Positions 24,963-34,073 of a stretch of 64,000 bases of DNA are shown here, piece after piece; the stretch's first letter is position 1, and the number at the start of each line of letters is the position of its first letter. Position numbers and translations under genes: made by a program. The notes beneath the pieces are model-generated. The model was not told where the DNA came from. It did no database searches and was given only the letters and a program-made list of their open reading frames with translations. This DNA is from Rhodoplanes azumiensis. Lineage in GTDB: Bacteria; Pseudomonadota; Alphaproteobacteria; Rhizobiales; Xanthobacteraceae. The DNA is taken from assembly GCF_042682915.1 (NCBI RefSeq), contig NZ_JBHUIW010000003.1, positions 248,001-312,000 of the forward strand, read 5' to 3'.

Positions 24963-25830
24963 TTGCTGAACGTTATCGACGAGACTGAAAACGACCTCTC
25001 GGACCTCATCCAAAAGGACTTTGGTCCGGGAGGCTCTTTCGTCGACCTTTCCAGGGCGACGCTCGATTGGATGCACTATCTTGCTCGAACGATACCGCGT
25101 CGTCCGAGGTCAGTGGTAAGCTCTTCTCGGGTAGATGCTGTTTGTAAAGTCTTCCCGGCTATCTATGATATTGCCGAAGCCCTTAGGCGAGGCGAAGATC
25201 TTGCGCCTTGGCTAAGTAACGGGGTGCGGAAAAGGGGGGCTTGATCACAAAGCGGACCTTTTGTTCAATGATTGGCAAGTTCATCACTTTCATTTGAGTA
25301 AGGTGTTTGATAAACCGTACCGTGTCGCGCGAACCTCTGATCTTTTGTTTGCTTATATCACCGGTGATAAGGCAATTCTTTTATGTGTTTTGCCTCATGG
25401 ACGGTGGACCGCTAAAGAAATTCTACTGTCTTTAATGAGCGCTGCGCCGGACGTTATGAGTGCGTGTGAGTTAAAGGTAATTACACCCTCTAGCAGTGAA
25501 TGCTCGCCAGACGAAATGTACAGGTTGAGGAAATCCGGTCTAAATTCTCCATTTCAGCTAAATGGAAGAGTTTATATGTCTCCTGGTGTTGGGCTTTCTT
25601 CATCCGCGCATTCTGTTAGGATTGTTAAATATTTCGGCCGACTAAAGATTGCTATCCAAGAATGTAAGGATGGTTTAATTTTCGGGGGTATGCCTCAAGA
25701 TTTGCGATTGCGATTGTTGCAGCCCTTGGGTGTTCCGGTCCGGTTGGGACTTGTATATCGGGCGGGCCAATTTGTTTTGATTGACAAAAATCGAGCAGTT
25801 GAATTGATGTGCACTCGTGTCATTGAGTAG
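24963..25830 (+). pseudogene. Low-GC hypothetical gene split by a frameshift at a G6 tract
   Basis: Two open frames, 24963-25244 (93 residues, TTG or internal start) and 25261-25830 (189 residues), read as one protein if one G is removed from the AAAAGGGGGG run at 25230-25239. The joined product of about 288 residues would run ...SNGVRKRG then LDHKADLLFNDWQVHHFHL, followed by TSDLLFAYITGDKAILLCVLPHG. Joined sequence is continuous with no missing segment, so the break is recent, phase-variable, programmed, or a base-call error. Base composition is far more AT-rich than in all neighbours, indicating transfer. The start abuts the ilvC stop in the same frame and no good ribosome site is seen. I recognise no named family or function. 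Confidence 0.72.
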
Positions 25831-25869
25831 AATGACCAAAACCACGTAAGGTCGGATGGGAGGTCTCGT

Positions 25870-26901
25870 ATGAAATTCAGATTTTTGGTCGCCGCGACGG
25901 CGCTCGCCGTGCTCGCCGCGCCGCTGTCGCCGGCCGTCGCCCAGAGCGCGCCGGCGCCCGAGAAGTCGAAGCTGGTGCTCGGCGTCGGCGGCAAGAACCT
26001 CCTCTACTACCTGCCCCTCACGCTCGCCGAGAAGCTCGGCTACTTCAAGGAGCAGGGCCTCGACGTGACGATCACGGATTTCGGCGGCGGCGCGAAGTCG
26101 CTGCAGTCGCTGATCGGCGGTTCCGCCGACGTCGTCACCGGTGCCTACGAGCACACCATCCGGATGCAGGCGAAGGGCCAGGAGATCCGCGCCGTCGCCG
26201 AGCTCGGCCGCTTCCCCGGCATCGTGCTCGCGGTCCGCAAGGACAAGGCGGCCCAGGTGAAGTCGTTCAAGGATCTGAAGGGGATGAAGATCGGCGTCAC
26301 GGCGCCGGGCTCGTCGACCAACTTCTTCCTCAACGCGCTGCTCGCCAAGGACGGCCTCAAGGCGACCGACGTGTCGATCATCGGGGTCGGCGCCGGCATG
26401 TCGGCGGTCGCCGCGATGAAGAAGGGCGAGCTCGACGCCATCTCCAACCTCGATCCCGTCATCACCAAGCTGGTGCAGGACGGCGACGTGGTCGTGATGG
26501 CCGACAGCCGCACCGAGGCCGACAACGAGAAGCTCTTGGGCGGCAACAACCCGGCGGCCGTCGTCTATCTCAAGGCCGACTTCATCGAGAAGAACCCGGA
26601 GACCACCCAGCGCATCGTCAACGCCTTCTACAAGACGCTGCAGTGGCTCAAGACCGCGACGCCCGAGGACGTCGCCAAGACGGTGCCGGAGGAGTATCAC
26701 CTCGGCGACCGCTCGCTCTACATGGCGGCCTTCACGGCGTCGAAGCCGATGTACTCGGCCACCGGCATCATCCCCGAGAGCGGCATGCGGAACGCCCTCG
26801 ACATGCTGGTGCAGTTCGACGACGAGATGAAGACCGCCAAGATCGACCTGAAGCGCACCTTCGACGACCGCTTCGTCAAGAAGGCCGCCGGCACGATGTG
26901 A
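25870..26901 (+). CDS. ABC transporter substrate-binding protein (NMT1/SsuA-like)
   Basis: A 343-residue periplasmic binding protein of the nitrate/sulfonate/taurine group. Signal peptide residues 1-25 (LVAATALAVLAAPLSPAVAQ). Family blocks are YYLPLTLAEKLGYFKEQGLDV, FGGGAKSLQSLIGGSADV, LKGMKIGVTAPGSSTNFFLNALL and GELDAISNLDP. There is no permease or ATPase gene next to it, so it is an orphan here. The ligand cannot be told from sequence. GGGAGG upstream is a good ribosome site. Confidence 0.9.
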   Translation: MKFRFLVAATALAVLAAPLSPAVAQSAPAPEKSKLVLGVGGKNLLYYLPLTLAEKLGYFKEQGLDVTITDFGGGAKSLQSLIGGSADVVTGAYEHTIRMQAKGQEIRAVAELGRFPGIVLAVRKDKAAQVKSFKDLKGMKIGVTAPGSSTNFFLNALLAKDGLKATDVSIIGVGAGMSAVAAMKKGELDAISNLDPVITKLVQDGDVVVMADSRTEADNEKLLGGNNPAAVVYLKADFIEKNPETTQRIVNAFYKTLQWLKTATPEDVAKTVPEEYHLGDRSLYMAAFTASKPMYSATGIIPESGMRNALDMLVQFDDEMKTAKIDLKRTFDDRFVKKAAGTM

Positions 26902-26903
26902 TT

Positions 26904-27068
26904 CACCCTCTCCCGAGGGTCGCGCGCTCGCGCGACAAGAGGGTCGGTCGCGAGCGAAGCTCGGGACCGGGGTGAGGGGCGTATGCGCTCAGGGCTGGCC
27001 TCGGCACCCCCTCACCCGGATCTCGCGCGACGGCGCGCGATCCGACCTCTCCCCGCCGGGGAGAGGTG
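26904..27068. repeat. Composite palindromic repeat (CCTCTCCCC/ACCCCCTCACCC type)
   Basis: The left part has a ACCCTCTC...GAGGGT-type stem, with GCGCGCTCGCGCG inside. The right part runs from CGGCACCCCCTCACCCGGAT to the CCTCTCCCCGCCGGGGAGAGG stem (27046-27066). The right part is nearly identical to 33131-33198. The gap to the EamA gene (to 27298) holds no convincing gene. Confidence 0.72.
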
Positions 27069-27298
27069 AACGGCGACTGCCGCACCGGCGCTCCAGATTG
27101 GCGATACAAGTCTCGGGGGCGTCCCTCGCCGCCCCTTGACCGCGCCGCCCGCACGGGGGAGACCGGGCGTGCCGTGCGTGACGAGGCGCGCGGTGTCCGG
27201 GTGGAGGGGCTGCGGCCCGCGGCCGGAGCAGCCCCACACGGTCGGCGCCAGCGCCGGCCCGCATGCCGGACGGCACGCCGCGGATTTCACCTGCCCTC

Positions 27299-28174
27299 AT
27301 GTACGCCCCCCGCCTCACCTTGCCGCACACGCTGCTGGCGCTGCTCGTCGCCGCCATCTGGGGCGTCGCCTTCGTGTTCACCAAGCTCGGGCTCGACAGC
27401 TTCTCGCCGCTGGTGCTCACGACGCTGCGCTTCTCGACCTCGGCGCTGCCCCTCCTGGTGGTGCCGCGGCCGCGGATCGCGCTCGGCCCGACCGTCGCGA
27501 TCGGGCTGACGCTGTTCGTCGGCCAGTTCATGTTCCTGTTCCTCGGCATCACCCACGGCGTGCCGCCCGGCCTCGCCGCCGTGATCCTGCAGACCCAGTC
27601 GATGTTCACGGTGGCGCTGGCGGCGGCGATCTACCACCAGTATCCGACCGGCCGGCAGACCGTGTCGCTCGTCGTCGCGGCGGCCGGCCTCGCCTGCATC
27701 GGCGGCACGGTGGGGCAGGAGTTCGACGGGTGGGCGCTCCTGCTGATGCTCGGCTCGCCGCTCAGCTTCGCGGTCGGCAACCTCTTGCTGCGCAAGGCCG
27801 GGCAGAACGACATGGTGGCGCTGATGGCGTGGCTCAGCCTGGTGCCGCCGCTGCCCTGCCTCGCCCTCGCGCTCGTGCTCGAAGGACCGGCGGCGGTCGG
27901 GCAGAGCCTCGTCGCGGCGCCGTGGATCGCCTGGGTCGCGGTGCTCTATCTCGCCTTCGCCGGCACCACGATCGCCTTCGCGGCCTGGGGGGCGCTGCTG
28001 CGCCGCTACGGCGTCGCCACGGTCGCGCCCTTCGCGCTGCTGGTGCCGTTCATCGGGGCGATCGCGTCGAGCCTGGTGTTCGGCGAGACCTTCGGCCCGC
28101 TGCGGCTCGCCGGCATGGCCCTGGTGCTCGCCGGCCTCGCCATCCTCATGGTGCCGACCCGCAAGCGCGCGTGA
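27299..28174 (+). CDS. EamA-family drug/metabolite exporter
   Basis: A 291-residue inner-membrane protein with ten predicted helices in two EamA halves. Visible blocks are LVAAIWGVAFVFTKLGLD, VAIGLTLFVGQFMFLFLGI, and the second-half ALLRRYGVATVAPFALLVPF with FGETFGPLRLAGMALVLAG. It fits the O-acetylserine/cysteine exporter-like branch (EamA proper), but the substrate is inferred. The ATG at 27299 gives a clean first helix; the upstream ATG-containing extension runs into the repeat region. Confidence 0.88.
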   Translation: MYAPRLTLPHTLLALLVAAIWGVAFVFTKLGLDSFSPLVLTTLRFSTSALPLLVVPRPRIALGPTVAIGLTLFVGQFMFLFLGITHGVPPGLAAVILQTQSMFTVALAAAIYHQYPTGRQTVSLVVAAAGLACIGGTVGQEFDGWALLLMLGSPLSFAVGNLLLRKAGQNDMVALMAWLSLVPPLPCLALALVLEGPAAVGQSLVAAPWIAWVAVLYLAFAGTTIAFAAWGALLRRYGVATVAPFALLVPFIGAIASSLVFGETFGPLRLAGMALVLAGLAILMVPTRKRA

Positions 28175-28263
28175 TGTTCACCGCCGGGAAGGGGTTTGCG
28201 CGGCGTGGCGCCACGCGGTAGGGGTTCGACATCATTCCGACGCACCCCCGCCGATGCCATGCC

Positions 28264-29112
28264 ATGAACATTCTCTCGATCCAGTCGCACGTCGCCTACG
28301 GCCATGTCGGCAACGCCTCCGCCGTGTTTCCGCTGCAGCGGCTCGGTTGCGAGGTGTGGCCGATCCACACGGTGCAGTTCTCCAACCACACCGGTTACGG
28401 CGCCTGGAAGGGCCGCGTCTTCGACGGCGGCATGATCGGCGAGTTGCTGGAGGGCATCGCCGAGCGCGGCGCCCTGCCGCTCTGCGACGGCGTGCTGTCG
28501 GGCTACATGGGCGGCGCCGACATCGGCGAGGCGATCCTCGAGGCGGTCGGCAAGGTGCGGGCCGCCAACCCGAAGGCGCGCTACTGCTGCGACCCGGTGA
28601 TCGGCGACGTCGGCCGCGGCGTCTTCGTGCGGCCCGGCATCCCGGAGTTCATGCGCTCGCGCGCCGTGCCGGCCGCCGACATCATCACGCCCAACCAGTT
28701 CGAGCTCGAATATCTGGCCGACCGCACCACCGGCACGCTCGCCGACGCCGTGAAGGCGATCGAGATCGTCCATCTGCTCGGGCCGAAGGTGATCCTGGTC
28801 ACGTCGCTGCACACGGACGAGACGCCGGCCGACGCCATCGATCTCCTGGCCTCCGGGCCGGACGGCCGCTTCCGCCTGCGCACCGAGAAGCTCGACATCG
28901 CGATCAACGGCGCGGGCGACGCCATCGCGGCGCTGTTCTTCTTCCATTGGATGTCGACCGGCTCGACCGCCGAGGCCCTGTCGCGCGCGGCGTCTTCGAT
29001 CTTCGGCCTCTTGAAGCGCACCGTCGCGGCGGGCTCGCGCGAAATCCTCACCGTCGCGGCGCAGGACGAGTTCGTGACGCCGTCGCGCGTCTTCACGGCC
29101 GAGCCGGTGTGA
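28264..29112 (+). CDS. pdxY: Pyridoxal kinase
   Basis: A 282-residue ribokinase-fold enzyme that phosphorylates pyridoxal to pyridoxal 5-phosphate for B6 salvage. It opens MNILSIQSHVAYGHVGNASA, then HTVQFSNHTGYGAWKG, YCCDPVIGDVGRGVFV, ADIITPNQFELEYL and the anion-hole/base segment INGAGDAIAALFFFHW. The Asp in GAGDA is the catalytic base. It is five bases from the PhzF gene and probably cotranscribed with it. Confidence 0.94.
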   Translation: MNILSIQSHVAYGHVGNASAVFPLQRLGCEVWPIHTVQFSNHTGYGAWKGRVFDGGMIGELLEGIAERGALPLCDGVLSGYMGGADIGEAILEAVGKVRAANPKARYCCDPVIGDVGRGVFVRPGIPEFMRSRAVPAADIITPNQFELEYLADRTTGTLADAVKAIEIVHLLGPKVILVTSLHTDETPADAIDLLASGPDGRFRLRTEKLDIAINGAGDAIAALFFFHWMSTGSTAEALSRAASSIFGLLKRTVAAGSREILTVAAQDEFVTPSRVFTAEPV

Positions 29113-29117
29113 CCGCC

Positions 29118-30017
29118 ATGGCGCGCCGCTTCGTGACGCTCGACGTGTTCACGGCCGAGAGGTTCGCCGGCAATCCGCTCGCCGTGGTGCTCGACGCCGA
29201 CGGTCTCGACACCGCCGCCATGCAGGCGATCGCCAAGGAGTTCGCGCTGTCGGAGACCGTGTTCGTGCTGCCGCCCGACGATCCGGCGCACCGGGCACGG
29301 CTGCGCATCTTCACGCCGGCCCGCGAGCTGCCCTTCGCCGGCCATCCGACGGTCGGCACGGCGGTGCTGCTCGGCCGGCTCGACGGCGGCCCGGCGCCGC
29401 GCGAGATCGTGGTGGAGGAGGCGGTCGGCCCGGTGCGCTGCGCCGTCACGCCGCGCGACGCCGACGGCGGGACGGCGCGCTTCGACCTGCCGCGGCTGCC
29501 CGAGCCGGTCGCCGCCGCACGCGACGCCACGATGCTCGCGGCGGCGCTCGGACTTGCCGCGCGCGAGATCGGCTTCGGCCGCTTCGTCGCGGAGGACTGG
29601 TCGGCCGGCGTCACCTTCACGCTGGTGCCGCTGGCGAGCCGCGACGCGGTCGCCCGCGCGACACCGGACATGCGGCGCTGGGTGGCGGCCTTCGGCTCGG
29701 ATGGCCATCCGGCCGCCTTCGTGTTCAGCCGCGAGACGACGGTGCGGGGCCATGCCTTCCATGCCCGCATGTTCGCCCCGAGCCTCGGCATCGCCGAGGA
29801 TCCGGCGACCGGCTCCGCGGTCGCGGCCTTCGCCGGCGCGGTGGCCCGCCACGGCGGCCTTCCCGACGGCACCCACACGCTGGTGATCGAGCAGGGCTTC
29901 GAGATGGGCCGGCCGAGCCTGATCAGTTTGTCGCTCGGGCTGCGCGGCGGCGCGCTCGCCACGGCCGCCATCGGCGGTGATGCCGTGGTGATGAGCGAGG
30001 GGCGGCTCCTCGTCTGA
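29118..30017 (+). CDS. PhzF-family isomerase-like protein
   Basis: A 299-residue protein of the PhzF/YddE diaminopimelate-epimerase fold. Family blocks are FVTLDVFTAERFAGNPLAVV, FALSETVFVLPP (catalytic Glu region), RIFTPARELPFAGHPTVGTA and the C-terminal EDPATGSAVAAFA. Most members have unknown substrates; phenazine synthesis is not implied because no phz genes are present. It follows pdxY closely. Confidence 0.92.
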   Translation: MARRFVTLDVFTAERFAGNPLAVVLDADGLDTAAMQAIAKEFALSETVFVLPPDDPAHRARLRIFTPARELPFAGHPTVGTAVLLGRLDGGPAPREIVVEEAVGPVRCAVTPRDADGGTARFDLPRLPEPVAAARDATMLAAALGLAAREIGFGRFVAEDWSAGVTFTLVPLASRDAVARATPDMRRWVAAFGSDGHPAAFVFSRETTVRGHAFHARMFAPSLGIAEDPATGSAVAAFAGAVARHGGLPDGTHTLVIEQGFEMGRPSLISLSLGLRGGALATAAIGGDAVVMSEGRLLV

Positions 30018-30072
30018 TCACGACGGGCGCGTGGGGGCGGCTCATGACGAAGGCGTCATAGGACCGGACGGC

Positions 30073-30768
30073 GTGAACGACCTCGACGTGGCTCCGATCG
30101 ACGCGCTCGACCTCCGGCTGGAGCCGTTCGACTGGCCGTTCGCCGCCGCACGGCGGGCCGAGATCGACGCGCATTTCGCCGACCTCCAGCGGCGGCTTCC
30201 GCATGTCTGGAACGGTCGCGTGCTCCTGATGCGCGACTGGGCCGTCGACGCCGGCACGCTGCGGGCGCGCCTGTTCGAGACCGACTACGCGAGCTTCATG
30301 GCATGGCGCGACTGGGGCTGGCCGGACGCCAGCGTGACCAACGCCTTCGCCATGGGGGCGCTGCGCGGTCGCGACGGCGGCTTCCTGCTCGGCGAGATGG
30401 CGGCCGGCACGGCGAACCAGGGCCAGGTCTACTTCCCCTGCGGCACGCCGGACCCGAGCGACGTGCGCGACGGCGTCGTCGACTTCGCCGGCAGCGTCGT
30501 GCGCGAGATCTTCGAGGAGACCGGCATCGATGCGGAGGCCTACACGGCCGGTCCGTGGGCGCTGGTGCCGGCGGGGCGGCTGCTCGCCGTCGTCCGGCTC
30601 CTCGAGGCCCGAGCGAGTACCGCCGCGCTGTGCGAGACGGCGCGCGCCCATATCGCCGCCGAGGCGGCCCCGGAGCTCGCCCGCGTCGTCGCCGTGCATG
30701 GACCGGCCGATCTCGGTGCCGGCGTCCTCGACTTCGTCCGCGCCTATCTGCTGCACGCCTGGGACTGA
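30073..30768 (+). CDS. Nudix-like hydrolase domain protein
   Basis: A 231-residue protein. The centre-right region shows a Nudix-like helix, DFAGSVVREIFEETGI, whose REIFEETGI matches the catalytic core of the Nudix box. The leading Glu of the box is not in the usual place, so activity is uncertain. The N-terminal half has DWPFAAARRAEIDAHF and MRDWAVDAG. A GTG start at 30073 with AGGA nine bases upstream is preferred over GTG at 30031. It is the last of a run with pdxY and PhzF. Confidence 0.72.
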   Translation: MNDLDVAPIDALDLRLEPFDWPFAAARRAEIDAHFADLQRRLPHVWNGRVLLMRDWAVDAGTLRARLFETDYASFMAWRDWGWPDASVTNAFAMGALRGRDGGFLLGEMAAGTANQGQVYFPCGTPDPSDVRDGVVDFAGSVVREIFEETGIDAEAYTAGPWALVPAGRLLAVVRLLEARASTAALCETARAHIAAEAAPELARVVAVHGPADLGAGVLDFVRAYLLHAWD

Positions 30769-30849
30769 GTCCCTCCGGCGCCCACCCCGCGATGCCACGG
30801 CGCCTTCCGACCGCCTGTCGCGTCGCTGTCACGCAGCCTCGCTAGGGTG

Positions 30850-30871
30850 CTGGTGAAAACGTTTACACCAG
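30850..30871. promoter_or_regulatory. LacI-type palindromic operator
   Basis: A 22-bp near-perfect palindrome starts CTGGTG, has the central AAACGTTT typical of LacI/GalR operators, and ends CACCAG. Only one symmetrical pair near the centre mismatches. It lies 20 bases before the LacI-family start, as expected for autoregulation. Confidence 0.82.
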
Positions 30872-30890
30872 CCTCGGCGCACGGCCGCTC

Positions 30891-31979
30891 ATGACCTCTT
30901 CCGCATTCGGCGATGCGTCCGCGCTCGGCGACTCTCCTGCCCAAGGCGACGCCGCGCCCCGCCGGGCGACGACCATCAAGGACGTCGCCAAAAAGGCGCG
31001 CTGCTCGATCGCCAGCGTCAGCCGGGTCGTCAACGACTCCGGCCCGGTGAGCACAGGCTTGCGCCGGCGCATCGCCACCGCCGTCGCCGAGCTCGACTTC
31101 CGGCCGAGCGAGGTGGGCCGCAGCCTGGTGCTCAAGCGCAGCCGCACCATCGGCGTGCTGGTGCCGAGCGTCACCAATCCGGTGTTCGCCGACTGCCTCG
31201 CCGGCCTGCAGGAGACGGCGCGCCGCGCCGGCCATGCAGTGCTGATCGCGCAGTCCGACTACGAGCCGGGCCGTGAGATCGAGGCGATCGCGCCGCTGAT
31301 CGCCGAGCGTCCCGCGGGTCTCGTGCTCACCGTCTGCGATCCGGCGGCGAGCGCGGCGCATCTGCGCGCCGCCACGGCCGGCATCCCGACCGTGCTGTTG
31401 TTCAACGAGGCGGTGGCGGCGGGCGACGCCGTCGTGACGGTCGACAATCGCGGCGCCGGCCGCGAGATCGCCGAGGCGCTGATCCGTCACGGCCATCGCC
31501 GCATCTCGTTCGTCGCCGGGCGCTTCGCCGCCTCGGACCGGGCGCGCGCGCGCTTCGAGGGTGTGGGTGATGCGCTCGCCGCGGCCGGGCTGCCGGTCGC
31601 GCCGCCGATCGAGATCGACTTCATCGACGGGCCCGACCGGATCGATCTCTCCGATCTCCTGGCGCGATCACGGCCGACCGCGATCGTCGCCTCCAATGAT
31701 CTACTGGCGATCGGCGTGGTCGCGGCGCTGCGCCGGCATGGCCTCGCGGTGCCGGACGACGTGTCGGTCGCCGGCTTCGACGGCATCGCGATCGGACGGT
31801 TGATCGCGCCGGCGCTCGCCACCATCGAGTGGCCGGCCCGTGCCATGGGGGCGGCGGCGGCCGCCATGCTGCTCGATCTCGTCGCCGGCCGCGGCGACGC
31901 GGCGGCCCGCGTCGTGACGCTGCCGCATGTCTGGCGCCCGGGCGGCACGCTCGCCGGCGCACCGAACGTTTCCCGCTGA
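30891..31979 (+). CDS. LacI-family transcriptional regulator
   Basis: A 362-residue repressor. The DNA-binding part is TTIKDVAKKARCSIASVSRVVN with the hinge RPSEVGRSLVLKRS. The periplasmic-binding-like effector domain follows (TIGVLVPSVTNPVFADCLAG, AIVASNDLLAIGVVAALRRHG, DDVSVAGFDGI). A 27-residue Ala/Gly/Asp extension precedes the HTH. It heads the ABC transporter cluster, 19 bases upstream of the binding protein gene, and a matching palindrome lies just before it, so it probably represses itself and the operon. Confidence 0.92.
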   Translation: MTSSAFGDASALGDSPAQGDAAPRRATTIKDVAKKARCSIASVSRVVNDSGPVSTGLRRRIATAVAELDFRPSEVGRSLVLKRSRTIGVLVPSVTNPVFADCLAGLQETARRAGHAVLIAQSDYEPGREIEAIAPLIAERPAGLVLTVCDPAASAAHLRAATAGIPTVLLFNEAVAAGDAVVTVDNRGAGREIAEALIRHGHRRISFVAGRFAASDRARARFEGVGDALAAAGLPVAPPIEIDFIDGPDRIDLSDLLARSRPTAIVASNDLLAIGVVAALRRHGLAVPDDVSVAGFDGIAIGRLIAPALATIEWPARAMGAAAAAMLLDLVAGRGDAAARVVTLPHVWRPGGTLAGAPNVSR

Positions 31980-31998
31980 GCCACCAACGGAGACCCTC

Positions 31999-33027
31999 AT
32001 GACGACCCGCCGGATTGTTCTCGGCCTCGCGGCCGCGACGCTGCTCGCCACCCCGCTCCTGACGGGCGTGGCGGCCGCGCAGGCGCAGGGCGGCACCGCG
32101 ATCTGCTACAACTGCCCGCCGCAATGGGCCGACTGGGCCGCGATGCTGAAGGCGGTCCGAGACGACCTCGGCATCACCATGCCGCACGACAACAAGAACT
32201 CCGGCCAGGCGCTGTCGCAGATCCTCGCCGAGCGCGCCAGCCCCGTGGCCGACATGGCCTATTACGGCATCACGTTCGGCATCAAGGCGAAAGCCGAGGG
32301 CGTCACCGAGGCCTACAAGCCGGCCCTGTTCGACGCGATTCCGGACGGCCTGAAGGACAAGGACGGCCACTGGTGGACCGTGCACCAGGGCACGCTGGGG
32401 CTGTTCGTGAACGTCGATGCCTTGCGCGGAAAACCGGTGCCGGCCTGCTGGGCCGATCTGAAGAAACCCGACTACAAGGGCTTGGTCGGCTATCTGAACC
32501 CGACCTCGGCGGCGGTCGGCTATGTCGGCGCCGTCGCGGTCAACCTGGCGCTCGGCGGCACGCTCGAGAACATCGAGCCGGGCCTCGCCTTCTTCAAGGA
32601 GCTCGCCAAGAACGATCCGATCGTGCCGCAGCAGACCTCTTATGCGCGCGTCGTCTCGGGCGAGATTCCGATCCTGCTCGACTACGACTTCAACGCCTAC
32701 CGGGCGAAGTACACCGAGAAGGGCAAGTTCGCCTTCGTCATCCCGTGCGAGGGCTCGGTGTCGTTCCCCTATGTGATGACGCTGGTGAAGGGTGCGCCGC
32801 ATCCCGAGCAGGCGAAGCGCGTGCTCGACTATCTGCTCTCCGACAAGGGCCAGCTCGTCTGGACCAACGCCTATCTGCGCCCGGCGCGCCCGATCGAGAT
32901 GCCGGCCGAGGTGGCGGCGAAGTTTCTGCCCAAGGCCGACTACGACCGCGTCAAGGACATCGACTGGGGCGCCGCCGAGAAAATCCAGAAGACGTTTTCG
33001 GACCGCTACCTCGCCGAGGTGCGGTGA
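31999..33027 (+). CDS. ABC transporter substrate-binding protein (SBP_bac_6/8-like)
   Basis: A 342-residue periplasmic binding protein. The signal peptide ends near GVAAAQAQ. The mature protein has ICYNCPPQWADW (a close Cys pair), NSGQALSQILAERASP, GYLNPTSAAVGYVGAV and VVSGEIPILLDYDFNAYR. This pattern fits the iron/spermidine/phosphonate-type cluster rather than the sugar type, although the regulator is LacI-like. The ligand is unknown. It is the second gene of the operon and is followed by a repeat element. Confidence 0.88.
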   Translation: MTTRRIVLGLAAATLLATPLLTGVAAAQAQGGTAICYNCPPQWADWAAMLKAVRDDLGITMPHDNKNSGQALSQILAERASPVADMAYYGITFGIKAKAEGVTEAYKPALFDAIPDGLKDKDGHWWTVHQGTLGLFVNVDALRGKPVPACWADLKKPDYKGLVGYLNPTSAAVGYVGAVAVNLALGGTLENIEPGLAFFKELAKNDPIVPQQTSYARVVSGEIPILLDYDFNAYRAKYTEKGKFAFVIPCEGSVSFPYVMTLVKGAPHPEQAKRVLDYLLSDKGQLVWTNAYLRPARPIEMPAEVAAKFLPKADYDRVKDIDWGAAEKIQKTFSDRYLAEVR

Positions 33028-33054
33028 GGCCGGCGCCTGCCGCGGATGCGGCGT

Positions 33055-33198
33055 GACCCTCTCCCTGAGGGAGAGGGTCGACGCGCGAAGCGCGTCGGGG
33101 TGAGGGTTTACGGCGCCGGTTGGAGAGCTCGGCACCCCCTCACCCGGATCTCGCGCTGGTCGCGCGAGATCCGACCTCTCCCCGCCGGGGAGAGGTGA
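33055..33198. repeat. Composite palindromic repeat inside the ABC operon
   Basis: Left unit: ACCCTCTCCCTGAGGGAGAG with GACGCGCGAAGCGCGTC. Right unit: GGCACCCCCTCACCCGGATC to CCTCTCCCCGCCGGGGAGAGG (33175-33195). The right unit is a near copy of that at 27003-27068. It separates the binding-protein gene from the permease genes; its hairpins may reduce or stabilise downstream mRNA. Confidence 0.75.
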
Positions 33199-33260
33199 CC
33201 CGCGTTCGTCGATATGGCTGCGGTCCAATCCCTCACGTCAACGCACTGCCGAAAGCCCGA

Positions 33261-34070
33261 ATGCCCCGCCGCTTCGAGTTCCTCCTTCTGCTCCCCGCCG
33301 GCGTGTTCGTGCTGGCCTTCCTGCTCGTGCCGATGGCCGTGCTGGTGCCGGTCGCCGGCTCCGGCAAGCTCGGCTGGGGCGCGTACCTCGCCGTGCTGAC
33401 CGAGCCGCGCTATCGCGCCACCATGGTGTCGACCCTGATGGTCGCGGCGGCGACGACGGTGCTGACGCTCGCGATCGCCACCGTCGCGGCGCAATTCCTC
33501 GCGGTGCGGCGTTTCCCCGGACGTGATCTGCTGGTCGCCATGCTCACCTTCCCGCTCGCCTTCCCGGGCGTCGTCGTCGGCTTCATGGTGATCCTGCTCG
33601 GCGGCAGGCTGGGTCTCGTCGGGCAGGCGTCCGAGGTGTTGGGCGCCGGCCGCATCGTCTTCGCCTATTCGCTGACCGGGCTCCTGGTCGGCTATCTCTA
33701 CTTCTCGATCCCGCGCGTCATCCTCACCGTGATGGCGGCGGTCGAAAAGCTCGATCCGTCGCTCGTCGAGGCGGCGCGCTCGCTCGGTGCCGGTCCTTGG
33801 TGCATCCAGCGCGACGTCGTTCTGCCGGCGCTGGCGCCGGCCCTCACGGCGGCCGGCGCGCTGTGCTTCGCGACCGCGATGGGCGCCTTCGGCACGGCCT
33901 TCACGCTCGCCACCCGGATCGACGTGCTGCCCATGGTGATCTACACCGAGTTCACGCTCGGCGGAAACGTCGCCATCGCGGCGGCGCTGTCGATCGCGCT
34001 CGGCCTCGTCACGTGGGGCGCGCTCGCGATCGCGCGCAACGCCACCGGCAGCGTCGCGGCGGCGGGCTGA
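33261..34070 (+). CDS. ABC transporter permease (first)
   Basis: A 269-residue inner-membrane subunit with six predicted helices. The EAA loop reads LVEAARSLGAGPWCIQRDVVLPALAP, which contacts the ATPase. TFPLAFPGVVVGFMVILLGG is the helix before the loop. The start at 33261 gives a clean first helix (FEFLLLLPAGVFVLAFLLVP); the longer frame runs back through the repeat and is rejected. It is three bases from the second permease gene. Confidence 0.9.
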   Translation: MPRRFEFLLLLPAGVFVLAFLLVPMAVLVPVAGSGKLGWGAYLAVLTEPRYRATMVSTLMVAAATTVLTLAIATVAAQFLAVRRFPGRDLLVAMLTFPLAFPGVVVGFMVILLGGRLGLVGQASEVLGAGRIVFAYSLTGLLVGYLYFSIPRVILTVMAAVEKLDPSLVEAARSLGAGPWCIQRDVVLPALAPALTAAGALCFATAMGAFGTAFTLATRIDVLPMVIYTEFTLGGNVAIAAALSIALGLVTWGALAIARNATGSVAAAG

Positions 34071-34073
34071 GCC

